Source of the DNA: Bacillus sp. Bos-x628
Lineage (GTDB): Bacteria; Bacillota; Bacilli; Bacillales; Bacillaceae
Direction: 5' to 3'
DNA length: 64,000 nt
NCBI RefSeq assembly: GCF_040500475.1
Contig: NZ_CP159358.1
Location: forward strand, 62,001 to 126,000
The position numbers and the translations under genes were made by a program. This document shows, in pieces, positions 20,209-30,733 of this stretch. The notes beneath the pieces are model-generated. The model saw nothing but the letters and a program-made list of their open reading frames with translations, was not told the DNA's origin and searched no databases. Positions within the stretch are counted from its first letter, which is position 1; each line of letters opens with the position of its first letter.

Positions 20209-22419
20209 ATGGCGAACGAACAAGTTTTAACGGCGCAGCAGGTCATAGATAAGGCACGAGAATACCTGTCTGCAGAACATATTCAATTTATAGAACGTGC
20301 ATATGAATTTGCTGAGAATGCACACAGAGAGCAATACCGAAAATCCGGTGAACCTTATATTATCCATCCTATTCAAGTGGCGGGTATCCTCGTTGATCTT
20401 GAAATGGATCCATCGACCATTGCTGGCGGCTTCTTGCACGATGTGGTAGAGGATACAGAAGTGACATTACAGGATTTAAAAGAGCATTTTAACGAAGAAG
20501 TTGCCATGCTTGTTGATGGTGTGACAAAGCTCGGGAAGATTAAATATAAATCACAGGAAGAGCAGCAGGCAGAAAACCATCGCAAAATGTTCGTGGCAAT
20601 GGCACAGGATATTCGTGTCATTTTAATAAAGCTGGCAGACCGTCTTCACAATATGAGAACGCTCAAGCACCTTCCACAGGAAAAGCAGCGAAGAATTTCA
20701 AATGAAACCCTCGAAATCTTTGCGCCGCTTGCGCATAGATTAGGGATTTCAAAAATTAAGTGGGAGCTGGAAGATACGGCGCTTCGCTATTTAAATCCGC
20801 AACAATATTACCGGATTGTGAATCTGATGAAACGTAAAAGAGCCGAGCGTGAGAAATATTTGGACGAGGTCGTCAATGAAGTGAAAGACCGTGTGTCCGA
20901 AGTGAACATTAAGGCTGAATTTTCCGGCAGACCGAAACACATTTACAGCATTTATCGAAAAATGGTTTTGCAAAATAAGCAATTCAATGAAATTTATGAT
21001 TTGTTGGCTGTTCGTATTTTGGTTGACAGCATTAAGGATTGCTATGCCGTTCTTGGGATTATTCATACATGCTGGAAGCCGATGCCGGGCAGATTCAAAG
21101 ATTATATTGCAATGCCAAAGCCAAACATGTATCAATCCCTTCATACGACAGTGATCGGTCCAAAAGGAGATCCGCTCGAGGTGCAAATCCGTACATTTGA
21201 AATGCATGAAATTGCAGAATATGGGATTGCGGCTCATTGGGCATATAAAGAAGGCAAAGAGTCAGCAGAATCAACTGAAGAAGCGGTTTTTCAAAAGAAA
21301 CTGTCTTGGTTTAGAGAAATCCTTGAGTTCCAAAATGAATCCACAGATGCAGAAGAGTTCATGGAATCTTTAAAAATCGATCTCTTTTCTGATATGGTCT
21401 TTGTGTTTACTCCAAAAGGAGACGTCATTGAACTGCCTTCTGGATCTGTGCCAATTGATTTTTCATATCGTATTCATTCGGAAATTGGGAATAAAACGAT
21501 AGGTGCAAAGGTCAATGGCAAGATGGTCACTCTCGACCATAAGCTGAAAACAGGCGACATCATTGAAATTTTGACATCAAAGCATAGCTATGGACCAAGT
21601 CAAGATTGGATAAAGCTTGCCCAAACTTCTCAAGCGAAGCACAAGATTAGACAGTTTTTCAAAAAGCAGCGGCGTGAAGAAAATGTAGAAAAAGGACGAG
21701 AGCTCATTGAGAAAGAAATTAAAAACCTTGAGTTTGATGTCAAAGATATTCTCACAGCTGAAAATCTTCAAAAAGTAGCCGATAAATTTAATTTTTCAAA
21801 TGAAGAGGACATGTATGCTGCTGTTGGATATAACGGAATTACTGCACTCCAAGTAGCAAACCGTTTAACTGAAAAAGAAAGAAAACAAAGGGATCAGGAA
21901 GAACAGGAAAAAACGGTCCAAGAAGTTACGGTGGAGCCGAAGCCGTATCACAGGAAAAAACGTGAAGCAGGCGTAAGGGTCAAGGGAATTGATAACTTGC
22001 TCGTCCGCTTATCAAAGTGCTGCAACCCTGTTCCTGGCGATAGCATTGTTGGGTTTATTACAAAAGGTCGAGGTGTGTCTGTTCACCGTGAGGACTGTCC
22101 TAACGTAGGAACAGGAGAAGCAAAGGAACGTTTAATCCCAGTGGAGTGGGAACATGATCAACCTGCCCAAAACCGTAAAGAATACAATGTGGAAATTGAA
22201 ATATTGGGATATGACAGACGTGGTTTACTCAATGAGGTCCTTCAAGCAGTCAATGAGACAAAAACGAACATTTCATCTGTTTCTGGGAAGTCTGATCGTA
22301 ATAAAGTAGCTACTATTCATATGGCGATCTTTATTCAAAATATCAACCATTTGCACAAAGTAGTGGAACGTATTAAACAAATCAAAGACATTTACTCTGT
22401 TCGCCGATTTATGAATTAG
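20209..22419 (+). CDS. relA: Bifunctional (p)ppGpp synthetase/hydrolase RelA (Rel)
   Basis: Encodes 736 residues with the full long-RSH layout: HD hydrolase domain ([18 protein letters not shown], about residue 75), synthetase domain (about 200-350, with [18 protein letters not shown] [15 protein letters not shown] and [11 protein letters not shown]), TGS domain (about 390-455), helical and conserved-cysteine region ([12 protein letters not shown]) and C-terminal ACT domain. Both catalytic sites look intact, so it is a bifunctional Rel that makes and degrades the stringent-response alarmone. RBS AAAGGTGATT. dtd follows 18 bases after the stop. Confidence 0.97.
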   Translation: MANEQVLTAQQVIDKAREYLSAEHIQFIERAYEFAENAHREQYRKSGEPYIIHPIQVAGILVDLEMDPSTIAGGFLHDVVEDTEVTLQDLKEHFNEEVAMLVDGVTKLGKIKYKSQEEQQAENHRKMFVAMAQDIRVILIKLADRLHNMRTLKHLPQEKQRRISNETLEIFAPLAHRLGISKIKWELEDTALRYLNPQQYYRIVNLMKRKRAEREKYLDEVVNEVKDRVSEVNIKAEFSGRPKHIYSIYRKMVLQNKQFNEIYDLLAVRILVDSIKDCYAVLGIIHTCWKPMPGRFKDYIAMPKPNMYQSLHTTVIGPKGDPLEVQIRTFEMHEIAEYGIAAHWAYKEGKESAESTEEAVFQKKLSWFREILEFQNESTDAEEFMESLKIDLFSDMVFVFTPKGDVIELPSGSVPIDFSYRIHSEIGNKTIGAKVNGKMVTLDHKLKTGDIIEILTSKHSYGPSQDWIKLAQTSQAKHKIRQFFKKQRREENVEKGRELIEKEIKNLEFDVKDILTAENLQKVADKFNFSNEEDMYAAVGYNGITALQVANRLTEKERKQRDQEEQEKTVQEVTVEPKPYHRKKREAGVRVKGIDNLLVRLSKCCNPVPGDSIVGFITKGRGVSVHREDCPNVGTGEAKERLIPVEWEHDQPAQNRKEYNVEIEILGYDRRGLLNEVLQAVNETKTNISSVSGKSDRNKVATIHMAIFIQNINHLHKVVERIKQIKDIYSVRRFMN

Positions 22420-22437
22420 AAAGGAAGTATACCGTCT

Positions 22438-22881
22438 ATGAGACTTGTTGTGCAGCGTGTGACGAATGCCTCTGTGAGGATAGGAGAAGAAATCACAGGA
22501 GCCATCAATGAAGGGTATATGGTCCTTGTTGGTGTCACACATGAAGATACAGAAGCTGATGTGCTCTACTTAGCCGAAAAGCTGGTACATTTGCGTATTT
22601 TTGAAGATGAAAACGGGAAAATGAATCGTTCATTACTTGATGTAAAAGGAAGCATTCTGTCTGTTTCTCAATTTACTCTTTATGGTGACACAAGGAAGGG
22701 AAGGCGCCCGAATTTTATGCAAGCAGCGAAGCCAGATGTAGCGAAATCACTTTACGAATTATTGAATGAAACTCTTAGAGAAAAAGGAATTCACGTAGAA
22801 ACTGGTCGATTTGGGGCGATGATGGACGTGTCATTGACCAATTCAGGACCTGTGACAATATGGATGGATAGCAAAGAATAG
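22438..22881 (+). CDS. dtd: D-aminoacyl-tRNA deacylase Dtd (YrvI)
   Basis: Encodes 147 residues. The two signature motifs are present: [10 protein letters not shown] (about residue 78) and the cross-subunit [11 protein letters not shown] at the C-terminus with the Gly-Pro of the active site. Dtd removes D-amino acids (and glycine) mischarged on tRNA. RBS AAAGGAAG precedes ATG 22438, only 18 bases after relA, so both are likely on one transcript. Confidence 0.96.
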   Translation: MRLVVQRVTNASVRIGEEITGAINEGYMVLVGVTHEDTEADVLYLAEKLVHLRIFEDENGKMNRSLLDVKGSILSVSQFTLYGDTRKGRRPNFMQAAKPDVAKSLYELLNETLREKGIHVETGRFGAMMDVSLTNSGPVTIWMDSKE

Positions 22882-22891
22882 ACTTGCCCTA

Positions 22892-22932
22892 GACTGTAGA
22901 TAAACTCACGTGAGTTTGTTTAGAGTCTTTTT
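22892..22932 (+). terminator. Terminator after dtd
   Basis: Nested arms GACT...AAACTCA (22892-22908) and TGAGTTT...AGAGTC (22911-22927) form a long hairpin followed by TTTTT. Confidence 0.75.
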
Positions 22933-22946
22933 CTTTTGGATGATAT

Positions 22947-22977
22947 AAAAAAAGAGGCGTTAACAGCCTCTTTTTTT
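22947..22977. terminator. Second, bidirectional terminator between dtd and yrvJ
   Basis: AAAAAAAGAGGC (22947-22958) pairs with GCCTCTTTTTTT (22966-22977); it overlaps the stop codon of the minus-strand yrvJ by two bases and serves both directions. Confidence 0.85.
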
Positions 22978-24553
22978 AGCGGAAATAATGCGTTAATCCT
23001 TCTGTTATTCCTTCTGTGACTCGTTCTTGATAGGAAGCGCTATAAATCACCGCTTCTTCTTGAGGGTTACTTAAATATCCGAGTTCGTAAAGAAGGGAAG
23101 GACGCTTATTTTCTCTTAAAACGAAATAATCTCCGAATTGTACGCCTTTATCTGGAATTTGGGCGTGCTTTGCCACTTCACGATGAACGTTTGTGGCTAG
23201 GCTTTGGTCTTTTGCTGTTTGATAATAATAAGCTGTACTTCCTCTGACACTTGGATCCATAAAACTATCATAATGAATACTAATAAATGCATCTGCATTT
23301 CGGTAATGAGAGGTTGCGACCCTCGATTGAAGGCTGATAAACGTATCATCACTTCGAGTCAAGTAGACATTTGCACCAGAAGCTCGCAATTTGTCTGCAA
23401 GTAACTTGGCGGTTTTAATCGTGATGTTTTTTTCAAATGCGCCATCTGCTCCGATGGTGCCGCCGTCTTTCCCGCCGTGACCAGGATCAATAACGATGGT
23501 TTTTCCTTTTAAAGAACCTGTTCCAGAAGATGATTCTTGTTGCGGTCTTGGTGCTTCACTGCTGTTTTTCTTTGTTTGAACGACCCAGCCGGCGACAAAT
23601 CCTGTTCCGCCGTTTGATAGTGCTACTTCGTACCAATCCCCTTGTGTGCGAACAATTCGATAAGTAGCTCCCTTAGTTGCTCTTTCTGCTATTGCCGAAG
23701 ATGTAGAAGCGCTTTTTCTAATATTGGTTCCATCATAGACAATGTATGCTTTTTGATCAGACGTAGCCGAAGAGGATGGACTTTTTTCGTTTCCATCATT
23801 TTTTTCTTGACTGCTGACAATGTAATAGCTTGCGACCCACCCTTTGTGATGGCCAACCTGAATTTCATACCAACCATTTTGCTCCCGTAATATGGTGATT
23901 TGTGTGTTTCTAGGGAGCGAAGCCACAACTTGTGCATTTGGTGCTGCAGTTTGTCTGACATTTAAGCTAGACACGCCTACTGTACCTGTTTGTTTAGAAA
24001 AAGAAGGATGACTTGACTTAGAGACTGCCTGTCCGCTGGAAATATAATCAGAGTGAACCCAGCCTTCTGTTTGCTGATAAGAAATTTTTGTCCATGCGCC
24101 GCTTGTCTTCAGCTTTGTGGCGAATGCGCCTTGCGGAAATGTTCCAATCACTTGATAGGATGTCCCTGGGCCTGTTCGAATACGAAGGTCAGTGGCAGTC
24201 GATGTGATTGTGCTGTTTTTTGAATCGATTTGCCCTTTTCCTTTAGACTTAGCCGTACTTTGTGCGTCAGGAGATTTTTTAATCAGCCATGAGACGACCC
24301 AGCCCTTTTGTCCGCTTGACAGCCCGATCTGCACCCAATCGCCTTGTTCAGAGAGAATCGGATAACTTTCTCCTCGTTTTACAACGGCTGCTATTCCGTA
24401 GCTTAAACCTGGACCAGTTCTCACATTCATTTCATCTGTTGCGATTACAGCTTGATCCGTTTGGGCAGTCACGCGAGTGAGCGGCCAAGTGCTTGCCATG
24501 AGAACAAAGCAGGTGAGCAGAAGAATCATTTGATTGTGTTTTTTAACATTCAA
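22976..24553 (-). CDS. yrvJ: Secreted N-acetylmuramoyl-L-alanine amidase with four SH3b domains (YrvJ)
   Basis: Encodes 525 residues from TTG at 24553, with AAGGAGGGG about 12 bases upstream. A signal peptide (about residues 1-30) ends near RVTAQ. Four bacterial SH3 repeats follow, each with an NVRTGPG-like or NIRKSAS-like core and a GWV end, separated by Ser/Lys-rich linkers. The catalytic amidase_3 domain (about 345-525) starts IVIDPGHGGKDGG; zinc and catalytic residues are visible as His in DPGHGG, Glu in AFEKN, His in SIHYDS and Glu in LLYELGYLSN. It cuts the bond between muramic acid and the peptide; the SH3 repeats bind wall. Confidence 0.95.
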   Translation of the reverse strand: MNVKKHNQMILLLTCFVLMASTWPLTRVTAQTDQAVIATDEMNVRTGPGLSYGIAAVVKRGESYPILSEQGDWVQIGLSSGQKGWVVSWLIKKSPDAQSTAKSKGKGQIDSKNSTITSTATDLRIRTGPGTSYQVIGTFPQGAFATKLKTSGAWTKISYQQTEGWVHSDYISSGQAVSKSSHPSFSKQTGTVGVSSLNVRQTAAPNAQVVASLPRNTQITILREQNGWYEIQVGHHKGWVASYYIVSSQEKNDGNEKSPSSSATSDQKAYIVYDGTNIRKSASTSSAIAERATKGATYRIVRTQGDWYEVALSNGGTGFVAGWVVQTKKNSSEAPRPQQESSSGTGSLKGKTIVIDPGHGGKDGGTIGADGAFEKNITIKTAKLLADKLRASGANVYLTRSDDTFISLQSRVATSHYRNADAFISIHYDSFMDPSVRGSTAYYYQTAKDQSLATNVHREVAKHAQIPDKGVQFGDYFVLRENKRPSLLYELGYLSNPQEEAVIYSASYQERVTEGITEGLTHYFR

Positions 24554-24689
24554 AACGGTGTTTTCCCCTCCTTTGTAAAACCAATGAATGTCCATTCGTT
24601 ATGTCAGGTTCTAAATCCTTGCAGTTTTCCTAATAAAAATAAATTAATCTGTTTATACTAAATAAAAATGTGATAAAAGGATGTAAAAC

Positions 24690-24860
24690 ATGAGATTAAG
24701 TAGGAAATTAGGACGAGTGCAATATAATGGACATCGTGACATGGATCTAAAACAACATGACGAAATGGATCAACCAGGCTTCCTTGAAGAAATTGCTTCT
24801 GAATACGGTTGTACGTCAAAAGAAGAGCTAGAAAAGAAAAAGAGACACAGCAAGGGTTGA
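24690..24860 (+). CDS. yrzK: Small protein YrzK-like (56 aa)
   Basis: ATG at 24690 follows AAAAGG (24675-24680) at nine bases. The 56 residues begin MRLSRKLGRVQYNGHRDMDL and end with a Lys/Arg/Glu-rich helix; there is no signal or membrane segment. B. subtilis has the small gene yrzK between yrvJ and hisS, which supports the assignment. Its stop codon lies inside the -35 hexamer of the hisS promoter. The function is unknown. Confidence 0.7.
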   Translation: MRLSRKLGRVQYNGHRDMDLKQHDEMDQPGFLEEIASEYGCTSKEELEKKKRHSKG

Positions 24861-24886
24861 CAGAGTGGCAACACCGACCTTATTAT
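24857..24886 (+). promoter_or_regulatory. Sigma-A promoter of hisS-aspS
   Basis: A perfect TTGACA (24857-24862) overlapping the preceding stop codon, an 18-base spacer and TATTAT (24881-24886). Transcription should begin near 24893, at the base of the T-box leader. Confidence 0.8.
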
Positions 24887-24892
24887 AATATA

Positions 24893-25188
24893 AATCAACA
24901 CACTTGAAAATTTAAAATGTGGAACCAATGATAGAGAATAGTAGGATAAATTGCGTGAGCAGAGAGGAATCGCCCTTGGCTGAAAGCGAATCCGCATGGC
25001 ATTTATGACGAAAGAACACTCTGTAGGTTTCTTGCTGAACGCTCTGAAAATGAGTCATTAGGCAGAGGACGTGAATCTGCGTTAAGGATTTGAGCGGGAA
25101 CATGGTATGATCATGTTTCAACTAGGGTGGCACCACGGGTATAACTCTCGTCCCTACTATACAAATAGTAGAGGCGGGGGTTTTTTAT
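24893..25188 (+). promoter_or_regulatory. T-box riboswitch of hisS-aspS
   Basis: The leader has the AGTA of the specifier loop (24940-24943), stem I arms (GATAAATTGC with GCATTTAT), the T-box AGGGTGGCACCACGGG (25124-25139) and a terminator formed by CGTCCCTACTAT and ATAGTAGAGGCGGGG (25150-25180) with TTTTTT. On the 3' side of the specifier loop GAA is directly followed by CAC (25017-25019), a His codon, in the same way that GAA is followed by the Ala codon in the alaS leader. A GAC (Asp) triplet lies nearby at 25007. Uncharged tRNA should prevent termination. Confidence 0.94.
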
Positions 25189-25231
25189 ATGTCCACACAA
25201 AAAATGAATGATGGTCGTAGGAGGACGAAAA

Positions 25232-26506
25232 ATGAGTTTTCATATTCCAAGAGGGACACAGGATATTTTACCTGGAGAGTCAGAACGCTGGCAGTATGTT
25301 GAAAAAATTGCGAGAGACACATGTGCTGTCTATCAATACCAAGAGATTCGTACACCGATTTTTGAGCATACCGAGCTTTTTGCGCGGGGGGTAGGCGAAT
25401 CAACAGATATCGTTCAAAAAGAAATGTACACATTTGAAGATAAGAAGGGACGCAGCATTACTCTTCGTCCAGAGGGAACTGCTTCAACTGTGCGTTCTTA
25501 TGTTGAAAATAAACTATTTGCACAACCAATGCAGCCGACAAAGCTATACTACATTGGACCAATGTTCCGCTATGAGCGTCCGCAAACAGGAAGATACCGT
25601 CAATTTTATCAATTTGGAATTGAAGCGATCGGTTCAAAAGATCCTGCCATTGATGCAGAAGTTATTTCACTCGCAATGAGTGTCTATGAGAAAGCAGGTC
25701 TTTCCAACTTGAAGCTCGTCATTAACAGCCTTGGTGACAAGGATAGTCGTGCTGATTACCGCAAGGCACTAGTTGAGCACTTTGAGCCAAGAATTGATGA
25801 ATTCTGTCATGATTGTCAATTAAGATTACACCAAAACCCACTGCGCATTCTTGATTGTAAAAAGGACCGTGATCATGAACTGATGGCAACAGCCCCATCC
25901 ATTCAGGATTACTTAAATGAAGAATCACGGACTTATTTTGAAAAGGTAAAACAATATTTAACAGATGTCGGCATTGAATATGTCGTCGATCCAAACTTAG
26001 TGCGCGGTCTTGATTATTACAATCATACCGCTTTTGAAATCATGAGCAATGCAGAAGGCTTTGGTGCTATTACAACATTAGCTGGTGGCGGTCGCTATGA
26101 TGGACTTGTCGAAGGAATTGGCGGACCTGAATCCCCGGGTATCGGTTTTGCCATGAGTATTGAGCGTTTTCTTTCGGCGATTGATGCTGAAAAGATAGAG
26201 CTTCCAGTACAAGATGGCATCGACTTATACATTGCTGTCATTGGAGATAAAGCGAAAGACTATTCCGTTTCTTTATTGAATCGACTTAGAAAAGAAGGCA
26301 TTTCAAGCGAAATGGATTATACAGGGAAAAAACTAAAGGCGCAATTTAAATCAGCTGACCGCCTGAAAGCAAAATTTATTGCCGTTCTTGGGGACGATGA
26401 GCTTGATCAACATATTGTAAATGTAAAAGATACGACAACGGGTGAACAAATTGAAGTGAAGCTTGATGAGCTGATTCAAATGTTGAAAGCCCACCAGAAA
26501 GCGTAA
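25232..26506 (+). CDS. hisS: Histidyl-tRNA synthetase
   Basis: Encodes 424 residues, as in B. subtilis. ATG at 25232 ([20 protein letters not shown]) follows AGGAGG. Class II motifs are seen: motif 2 [19 protein letters not shown], the His-specific [14 protein letters not shown] and [16 protein letters not shown], and motif 3 [11 protein letters not shown]; the anticodon-binding domain occupies the last 95 residues. It charges tRNA-His in the cytoplasm. Controlled by the upstream T-box and followed 18 bases later by aspS. Confidence 0.98.
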   Translation: MSFHIPRGTQDILPGESERWQYVEKIARDTCAVYQYQEIRTPIFEHTELFARGVGESTDIVQKEMYTFEDKKGRSITLRPEGTASTVRSYVENKLFAQPMQPTKLYYIGPMFRYERPQTGRYRQFYQFGIEAIGSKDPAIDAEVISLAMSVYEKAGLSNLKLVINSLGDKDSRADYRKALVEHFEPRIDEFCHDCQLRLHQNPLRILDCKKDRDHELMATAPSIQDYLNEESRTYFEKVKQYLTDVGIEYVVDPNLVRGLDYYNHTAFEIMSNAEGFGAITTLAGGGRYDGLVEGIGGPESPGIGFAMSIERFLSAIDAEKIELPVQDGIDLYIAVIGDKAKDYSVSLLNRLRKEGISSEMDYTGKKLKAQFKSADRLKAKFIAVLGDDELDQHIVNVKDTTTGEQIEVKLDELIQMLKAHQKA

Positions 26507-26524
26507 AGAAGGAGTGGAATGTTT

Positions 26525-28309
26525 GTGTTTGGTAGAACTTTTTATTGCGGAGAAGTAACAGAAGACCAGATCGGTCAGTCAGTCATCTTAAAGGGATGGG
26601 TTCAAAAGAGACGTGACCTTGGCGGGTTAATCTTTCTTGATTTGCGCGACCGTTCGGGAATTGTTCAGGTTGTATTCAACCCAGATCTTTCGAAAGAGGC
26701 GCTTGAGACAGCAGAATCAATTCGAAATGAATATGTCCTTGATATAAAAGGTACGGTTGTCGCAAGAGAGGAAGCAACTGTCAATCCTAATCTAAAAACA
26801 GGCAAAATTGAAATTCAAGCAGAATCTGTCAAGGTTTTAAGTGAAGCGAAGACGCCTCCATTTGTAATTTCAGATCAAGCAGACGAGGTATCAGAAGATG
26901 TCCGGTTAAAATATCGTTACCTAGATCTTCGCCGCCCTGTGATGTTTGAAACGATGAAGATGCGTCATGAAGTGACAAAAGCATTCCGCCACTTTTTAGA
27001 TGACAACGGTTTTCTAGACATTGAAACGCCGATTTTAACGAAAAGTACCCCAGAGGGTGCACGTGACTATCTTGTACCAAGCCGTGTACATGAAGGGGAG
27101 TTTTATGCACTGCCTCAGTCTCCACAAATATTTAAACAATTGCTGATGGTGTCAGGTATAGATCGTTACTATCAAATCGCAAGGTGCTTCAGAGATGAAG
27201 ATTTACGAGCTGACCGTCAGCCGGAATTTACACAAGTCGATATTGAAATGTCCTTTATGAGTCAAGAGGATATCATGGATCTTGCTGAACAAATGATGGC
27301 AAAGGTCATGAAAGATGTCAAAGGAATTGATCTGACATTGCCATTGCCACGTATGACGTACGATGAAGCGATGAATCGTTATGGATCAGATAAGCCAGAT
27401 ACGCGTTTTGACATGACGCTTGTGAACATCTCAGACACGGTGAAGGACTCAGACTTTAAAGTGTTCAGTGGTGCTGTGCAAAATGGCGGAGCTGTGAAAG
27501 CAATTAATGTGAAAGGAGCAGCAGCCAACTATTCAAGAAAAGACATTGATGCACTTGGTGCATATGCAGCCAACTACGGCGCAAAAGGTCTAGCTTGGCT
27601 AAAAGCAGAAGGGGCAGAATTGAAGGGACCAATTGCCAAATTCTTTGATGAGACGAAGCAAGCAGAATTAAAGCAGCAGCTACAAGTGGAAGAAGGCGAC
27701 CTTTTACTCTTTGTTGCAGATAAGACGTCAGTTGTCCATGATGCGCTCGGAGCACTTCGCTTAAAACTCGGCAAAGAGCTTGGACTCATTGATGAGTCTG
27801 CATTTCATTTCTTATGGGTTGTCGATTGGCCGCTGTTTGAAAAAGATGAAGACGAAGGCCGCTTCTATGCTGCCCATCATCCATTCACTATGCCAGTTCG
27901 TGATGATCTTGAATTAATTGAAACAAGCCCAGAAGACATGAAGGCACAGGCATACGACCTTGTGCTAAATGGCTATGAGCTTGGCGGAGGATCTATTCGT
28001 ATTTTCGAAAAGGACATTCAAGAAAAAATGTTTGGTTTACTTGGCTTTTCAAAGGAAGAAGCATACGAGCAATTCGGCTTCTTGCTTGATGCATTTGATC
28101 ATGGTGTTCCTCCGCACGGCGGTATTGCACTTGGGCTTGACCGTTTAGTGATGCTGCTAGCGGGTCGTTCTAACTTAAGAGACACGATTGCTTTCCCTAA
28201 AACAGCAAGTGCGAGTTGCTTACTAACAGACGCACCTGGTGAGGTAAGCAAAGCGCAGCTTGATGAGCTAAATCTAGCTATCAAAACAAAAAGTAAAACA
28301 GTAAAATAG
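26525..28309 (+). CDS. aspS: Aspartyl-tRNA synthetase
   Basis: Encodes 594 residues from GTG at 26525 ([13 protein letters not shown]), preferred over the ATG at 26519 because AAGGAG (26509-26514) is only four bases from the latter and because family members start at this Met-Phe-Gly. Order of domains: OB-fold anticodon-binding ([20 protein letters not shown]), class II catalytic core with motif 2 [20 protein letters not shown], the bacterial insertion (about 290-415) and motif 3 [15 protein letters not shown]. Cotranscribed with hisS, so both synthetases share the T-box. Confidence 0.97.
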   Translation: MFGRTFYCGEVTEDQIGQSVILKGWVQKRRDLGGLIFLDLRDRSGIVQVVFNPDLSKEALETAESIRNEYVLDIKGTVVAREEATVNPNLKTGKIEIQAESVKVLSEAKTPPFVISDQADEVSEDVRLKYRYLDLRRPVMFETMKMRHEVTKAFRHFLDDNGFLDIETPILTKSTPEGARDYLVPSRVHEGEFYALPQSPQIFKQLLMVSGIDRYYQIARCFRDEDLRADRQPEFTQVDIEMSFMSQEDIMDLAEQMMAKVMKDVKGIDLTLPLPRMTYDEAMNRYGSDKPDTRFDMTLVNISDTVKDSDFKVFSGAVQNGGAVKAINVKGAAANYSRKDIDALGAYAANYGAKGLAWLKAEGAELKGPIAKFFDETKQAELKQQLQVEEGDLLLFVADKTSVVHDALGALRLKLGKELGLIDESAFHFLWVVDWPLFEKDEDEGRFYAAHHPFTMPVRDDLELIETSPEDMKAQAYDLVLNGYELGGGSIRIFEKDIQEKMFGLLGFSKEEAYEQFGFLLDAFDHGVPPHGGIALGLDRLVMLLAGRSNLRDTIAFPKTASASCLLTDAPGEVSKAQLDELNLAIKTKSKTVK

Positions 28310-28335
28310 ATGCATGTTTATGGGCATGTAAACGC

Positions 28336-28364
28336 TTGAAAGTAAGGCATGCCTGTGATATGCT
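28336..28364 (+). promoter_or_regulatory. Promoter of 6S-1 RNA
   Basis: TTGAAA (28336-28341), a 17-base spacer and TATGCT (28359-28364), placing the RNA start near 28371. Confidence 0.75.
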
Positions 28365-28370
28365 TTCATC

Positions 28371-28565
28371 AACCAATAAATAAAGTCCTGATACGTACGG
28401 TGGTTACCTAGTTTTGACCGAACATTTTTTTATACGGGAGCTTGTCTTTCCTTTCTGCATAAATGCCTCAATAGAGGACTTATAAAGTGAGGAAGAGAGC
28501 ACCCACCTGCATGGTGCGGGGTTCAAAACGAAGGAAAAGCTGGCGGCGTGATCGGGGCTTTTTTG
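28371..28565 (+). ncRNA. bsrA: 6S-1 RNA (BsrA)
   Basis: The region directly after aspS is where B. subtilis carries bsrA. The RNA begins near AAAGTCCTGA (28383) and contains CTAGTTTTGACCGAACATT and ACGGGAGCTTGTCTTTCC, which I recognise from B. subtilis 6S-1. GTTTTGACC (about 28411-28419) is complementary to GGTTCAAAAC (28520-28529), flanking a large unpaired centre: the open-promoter mimic of 6S RNA. The 3' end GGGGCTTTTTT is terminator-like. 6S RNA binds the sigma-A RNA polymerase holoenzyme. Exact ends are estimated; the precursor is about 195 nt. Confidence 0.92.
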
Positions 28566-28654
28566 TGTTTTTTTCTCTTTGAGAAGGATGACGGAGAAGT
28601 CTGAATGTGATATGATTCTTTCGATTCATTTTAAATAAAGGTGGAGTGAGGCAC

Positions 28655-29419
28655 TTGTTACATCAGTTTTCAAGAAACGAGCTTGCCATTGGCAAGGAAG
28701 GCTTAGATAGGTTAAAAAACAGTACGGTTGCAGTGCTTGGTGTGGGCGGAGTAGGTTCATTTGCAGTAGAAGCACTTGCTCGCTCGGGCGTTGGGCGTAT
28801 TGTTCTTGTTGATAAAGATGATATTGATATTACGAATATAAATCGTCAGTTGCCGGCTCTTTTGTCAACAATTGGTCAACCCAAAGTTGATTTAATGAAG
28901 GAAAGAATTGCTGATATTCATCCAGAATGTGAAGTTATTGCCCTGAAGATGTTTTATACAGAGGAAACATATGAGCAATTTTTTGAATATCCTCTTGATT
29001 ATGTCATCGATGCTTCTGACACCATTCATTACAAAATTCATTTGATGAAAGAATGTCTAAAGCGCAATGTCAACATGATTTCTAGTATGGGTGCTGCGAA
29101 TAAGACAGACCCGACACGATTTCAAATTGCTGATATTTCGAAAACACATACGGATCCAATTGCAAAAGTTGTGAGAACACGTCTGCGTAAGGAAGGCATC
29201 CATAAGGGGATTAAAGTCATTTTCTCTGACGAAAGTCCAATTGTCATTCGTGAGGATGTAAGAAAAGAAGTAGGAAATGATGAGGCGAAGATTCGCAAGG
29301 CGAAAATGCCGCCTTCATCCAATGCATTTGTACCGTCTGTTGCTGGGCTGATCATGGGTGGTCATGTCATTATGGAGCTTTTAAAAGACATTCCAATTAC
29401 CCGTGTAAAAGATAAATAA
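28655..29419 (+). CDS. tcdA: tRNA threonylcarbamoyladenosine dehydratase TcdA (YrvM)
   Basis: Encodes 254 residues from TTG at 28655 (MLHQFSRNELAIGKEGLDRL); AAAGGTGGAG lies eight bases upstream, over the earlier in-frame GTG at 28646. The ThiF/E1-like nucleotide-binding motif VLGVGGVGSFAVEALARSG is at about residue 27, with DNDDI-like DKDDIDITNINRQ next. TcdA cyclises t6A at position 37 of ANN-decoding tRNAs to ct6A in an ATP-dependent reaction. The C-terminal PPSSNAFVPSVAGLIMGG is typical. Monocistronic between 6S RNA and a terminator. Confidence 0.94.
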   Translation: MLHQFSRNELAIGKEGLDRLKNSTVAVLGVGGVGSFAVEALARSGVGRIVLVDKDDIDITNINRQLPALLSTIGQPKVDLMKERIADIHPECEVIALKMFYTEETYEQFFEYPLDYVIDASDTIHYKIHLMKECLKRNVNMISSMGAANKTDPTRFQIADISKTHTDPIAKVVRTRLRKEGIHKGIKVIFSDESPIVIREDVRKEVGNDEAKIRKAKMPPSSNAFVPSVAGLIMGGHVIMELLKDIPITRVKDK

Positions 29420-29420
29420 A

Positions 29421-29476
29421 TTCCCCGCCTGCTGATGGGACTTGACCTCATCCTGATGCAGGGGGGGTTATTTTTG
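29421..29476 (+). terminator. Terminator between tcdA and rarA
   Basis: CCCCGCCTGC (29423-29432) pairs with GCAGGGGGG (29458-29466), with an inner stem GATG.../CATC, ahead of TTATTTTT. It overlaps the last codons of the convergent rarA. Confidence 0.7.
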
Positions 29477-30733
29477 TCGTTTTATATTCTCATAGACCTG
29501 CTTAAGCGCTCCTTCAAATTTCCCAGTTTGTTTTGGCTGATAGTACTGTTTGTTTTTAAGCGGATCAGGTAAATATTGCTGTTTCACCCAGCCGTTTTCA
29601 TAATCGTGCGGATATAAATAATCTACGCCTCTTCCAAGTGCCGTCGCTCCTTTATAGTGAGCATCCTTTAAATGGACAGGCACTTCACCTGCTTTTCCTG
29701 ATCGAATGTCTTTTAAAGCTGCATCAATGGCAGCATAAGCAGAATTAGATTTTGGGGAAAGGCACAGCTCGATGACTGCATTTGCTAGCGGGATACGTGC
29801 TTCTGGAAAACCAATTCTTTCTGCCGTTTGAACGGCGCTTAATACGCGTGGTCCCACTTGCGGACTGGCTAGGCCGATATCCTCATAAGCGATCACAAGT
29901 AATCGTCTTGAGATGCTTTCAAGATCTCCAGCTTCAATAAGTCTTGCGAGATAATGGAGAGCAGCATCAGCGTCAGATCCTCTAATGGATTTTTGAAAAG
30001 CCGAGAGGACATCATAATGAGCATCACCGTTCTTATCGTGAGAAAAGCTCTTCTTTTGTAAACATTCTTCTGCTTCTGCAAGGGTAATGGAGATATTTCC
30101 GTTTTTATCAGCTTTCGTCGATAAGACGGCTAGTTCAAGGGCGTTTAAAGCGGACCGGACGTCCCCGCCGCATCCCTGTGCAAAATGGTTCATTGCCTCA
30201 TCAGCGACGGTTACGGAATAACCGCCAAGTCCTCGATGTTCATCAAGCAATGCCCGTGTTAAGGCTGCTTTGATTTGCTCTGTTTCAAGAGGCTTTAGCT
30301 CAAATATTTGGGTGCGGCTCCGTATGGCGGGATTCATCGCATGATAGGGATTCGCTGTTGTGGCGCCGATCAAGATGATCATCCCATTCTCTAAATAAGG
30401 AAGTAAGAAATCTTGCTTCCCTTTATCCAGCCTGTGTACTTCATCTAAAATCAGGATGACTTGACCGCTCATTTTTGCTTCAGCTGCGACAGCTTCCATA
30501 TCTTTTTTGTTATGAATGACCGCATTCAGTGTTCGAAAGGCAATGCTTGTACTACCAGCAATAGCAGTGGCAATTGACGTTTTGCCAATCCCAGGCGGTC
30601 CGTATAAGATCATTGAGGACAAATGTTTGGCCTCTACCATTCGTCTAATAATTTGGCCTTTTCCAACTAGATGCTCTTGTCCAATAATGTCTTCAATATG
30701 ACTTGGTCGCATCCGATAAGCTAAAGGTTTCAT
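29468..30733 (-). CDS. rarA: Replication-associated recombination ATPase RarA (YrvN, MgsA)
   Basis: Encodes 421 residues. AAA+ features: Walker A LYGPPGIGKTS (about residue 46), Walker B LILDEVHRLDKGKQD (about 95), sensor 1 LIGATTANPY and the RSRTQIFELKPL region, then the tetramerisation domain with ALNALELAVLSTKADKNGNI and the C-terminal RarA signature YLYPHDYENGWVKQQYLPD. RarA acts at stalled replication forks together with SSB and RecA. AGGAGAG precedes the ATG at 30733. The gene is divergent from cymR. Confidence 0.96.
   Translation of the reverse strand: MKPLAYRMRPSHIEDIIGQEHLVGKGQIIRRMVEAKHLSSMILYGPPGIGKTSIATAIAGSTSIAFRTLNAVIHNKKDMEAVAAEAKMSGQVILILDEVHRLDKGKQDFLLPYLENGMIILIGATTANPYHAMNPAIRSRTQIFELKPLETEQIKAALTRALLDEHRGLGGYSVTVADEAMNHFAQGCGGDVRSALNALELAVLSTKADKNGNISITLAEAEECLQKKSFSHDKNGDAHYDVLSAFQKSIRGSDADAALHYLARLIEAGDLESISRRLLVIAYEDIGLASPQVGPRVLSAVQTAERIGFPEARIPLANAVIELCLSPKSNSAYAAIDAALKDIRSGKAGEVPVHLKDAHYKGATALGRGVDYLYPHDYENGWVKQQYLPDPLKNKQYYQPKQTGKFEGALKQVYENIKRQK

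Noticed and set aside
28310..28654. tRNA or rRNA genes in the larger intergenic gaps
   Set aside because: No cloverleaf with a TTCGA-type T-arm or rRNA signature was seen here or in the other gaps; this gap is explained by 6S RNA.
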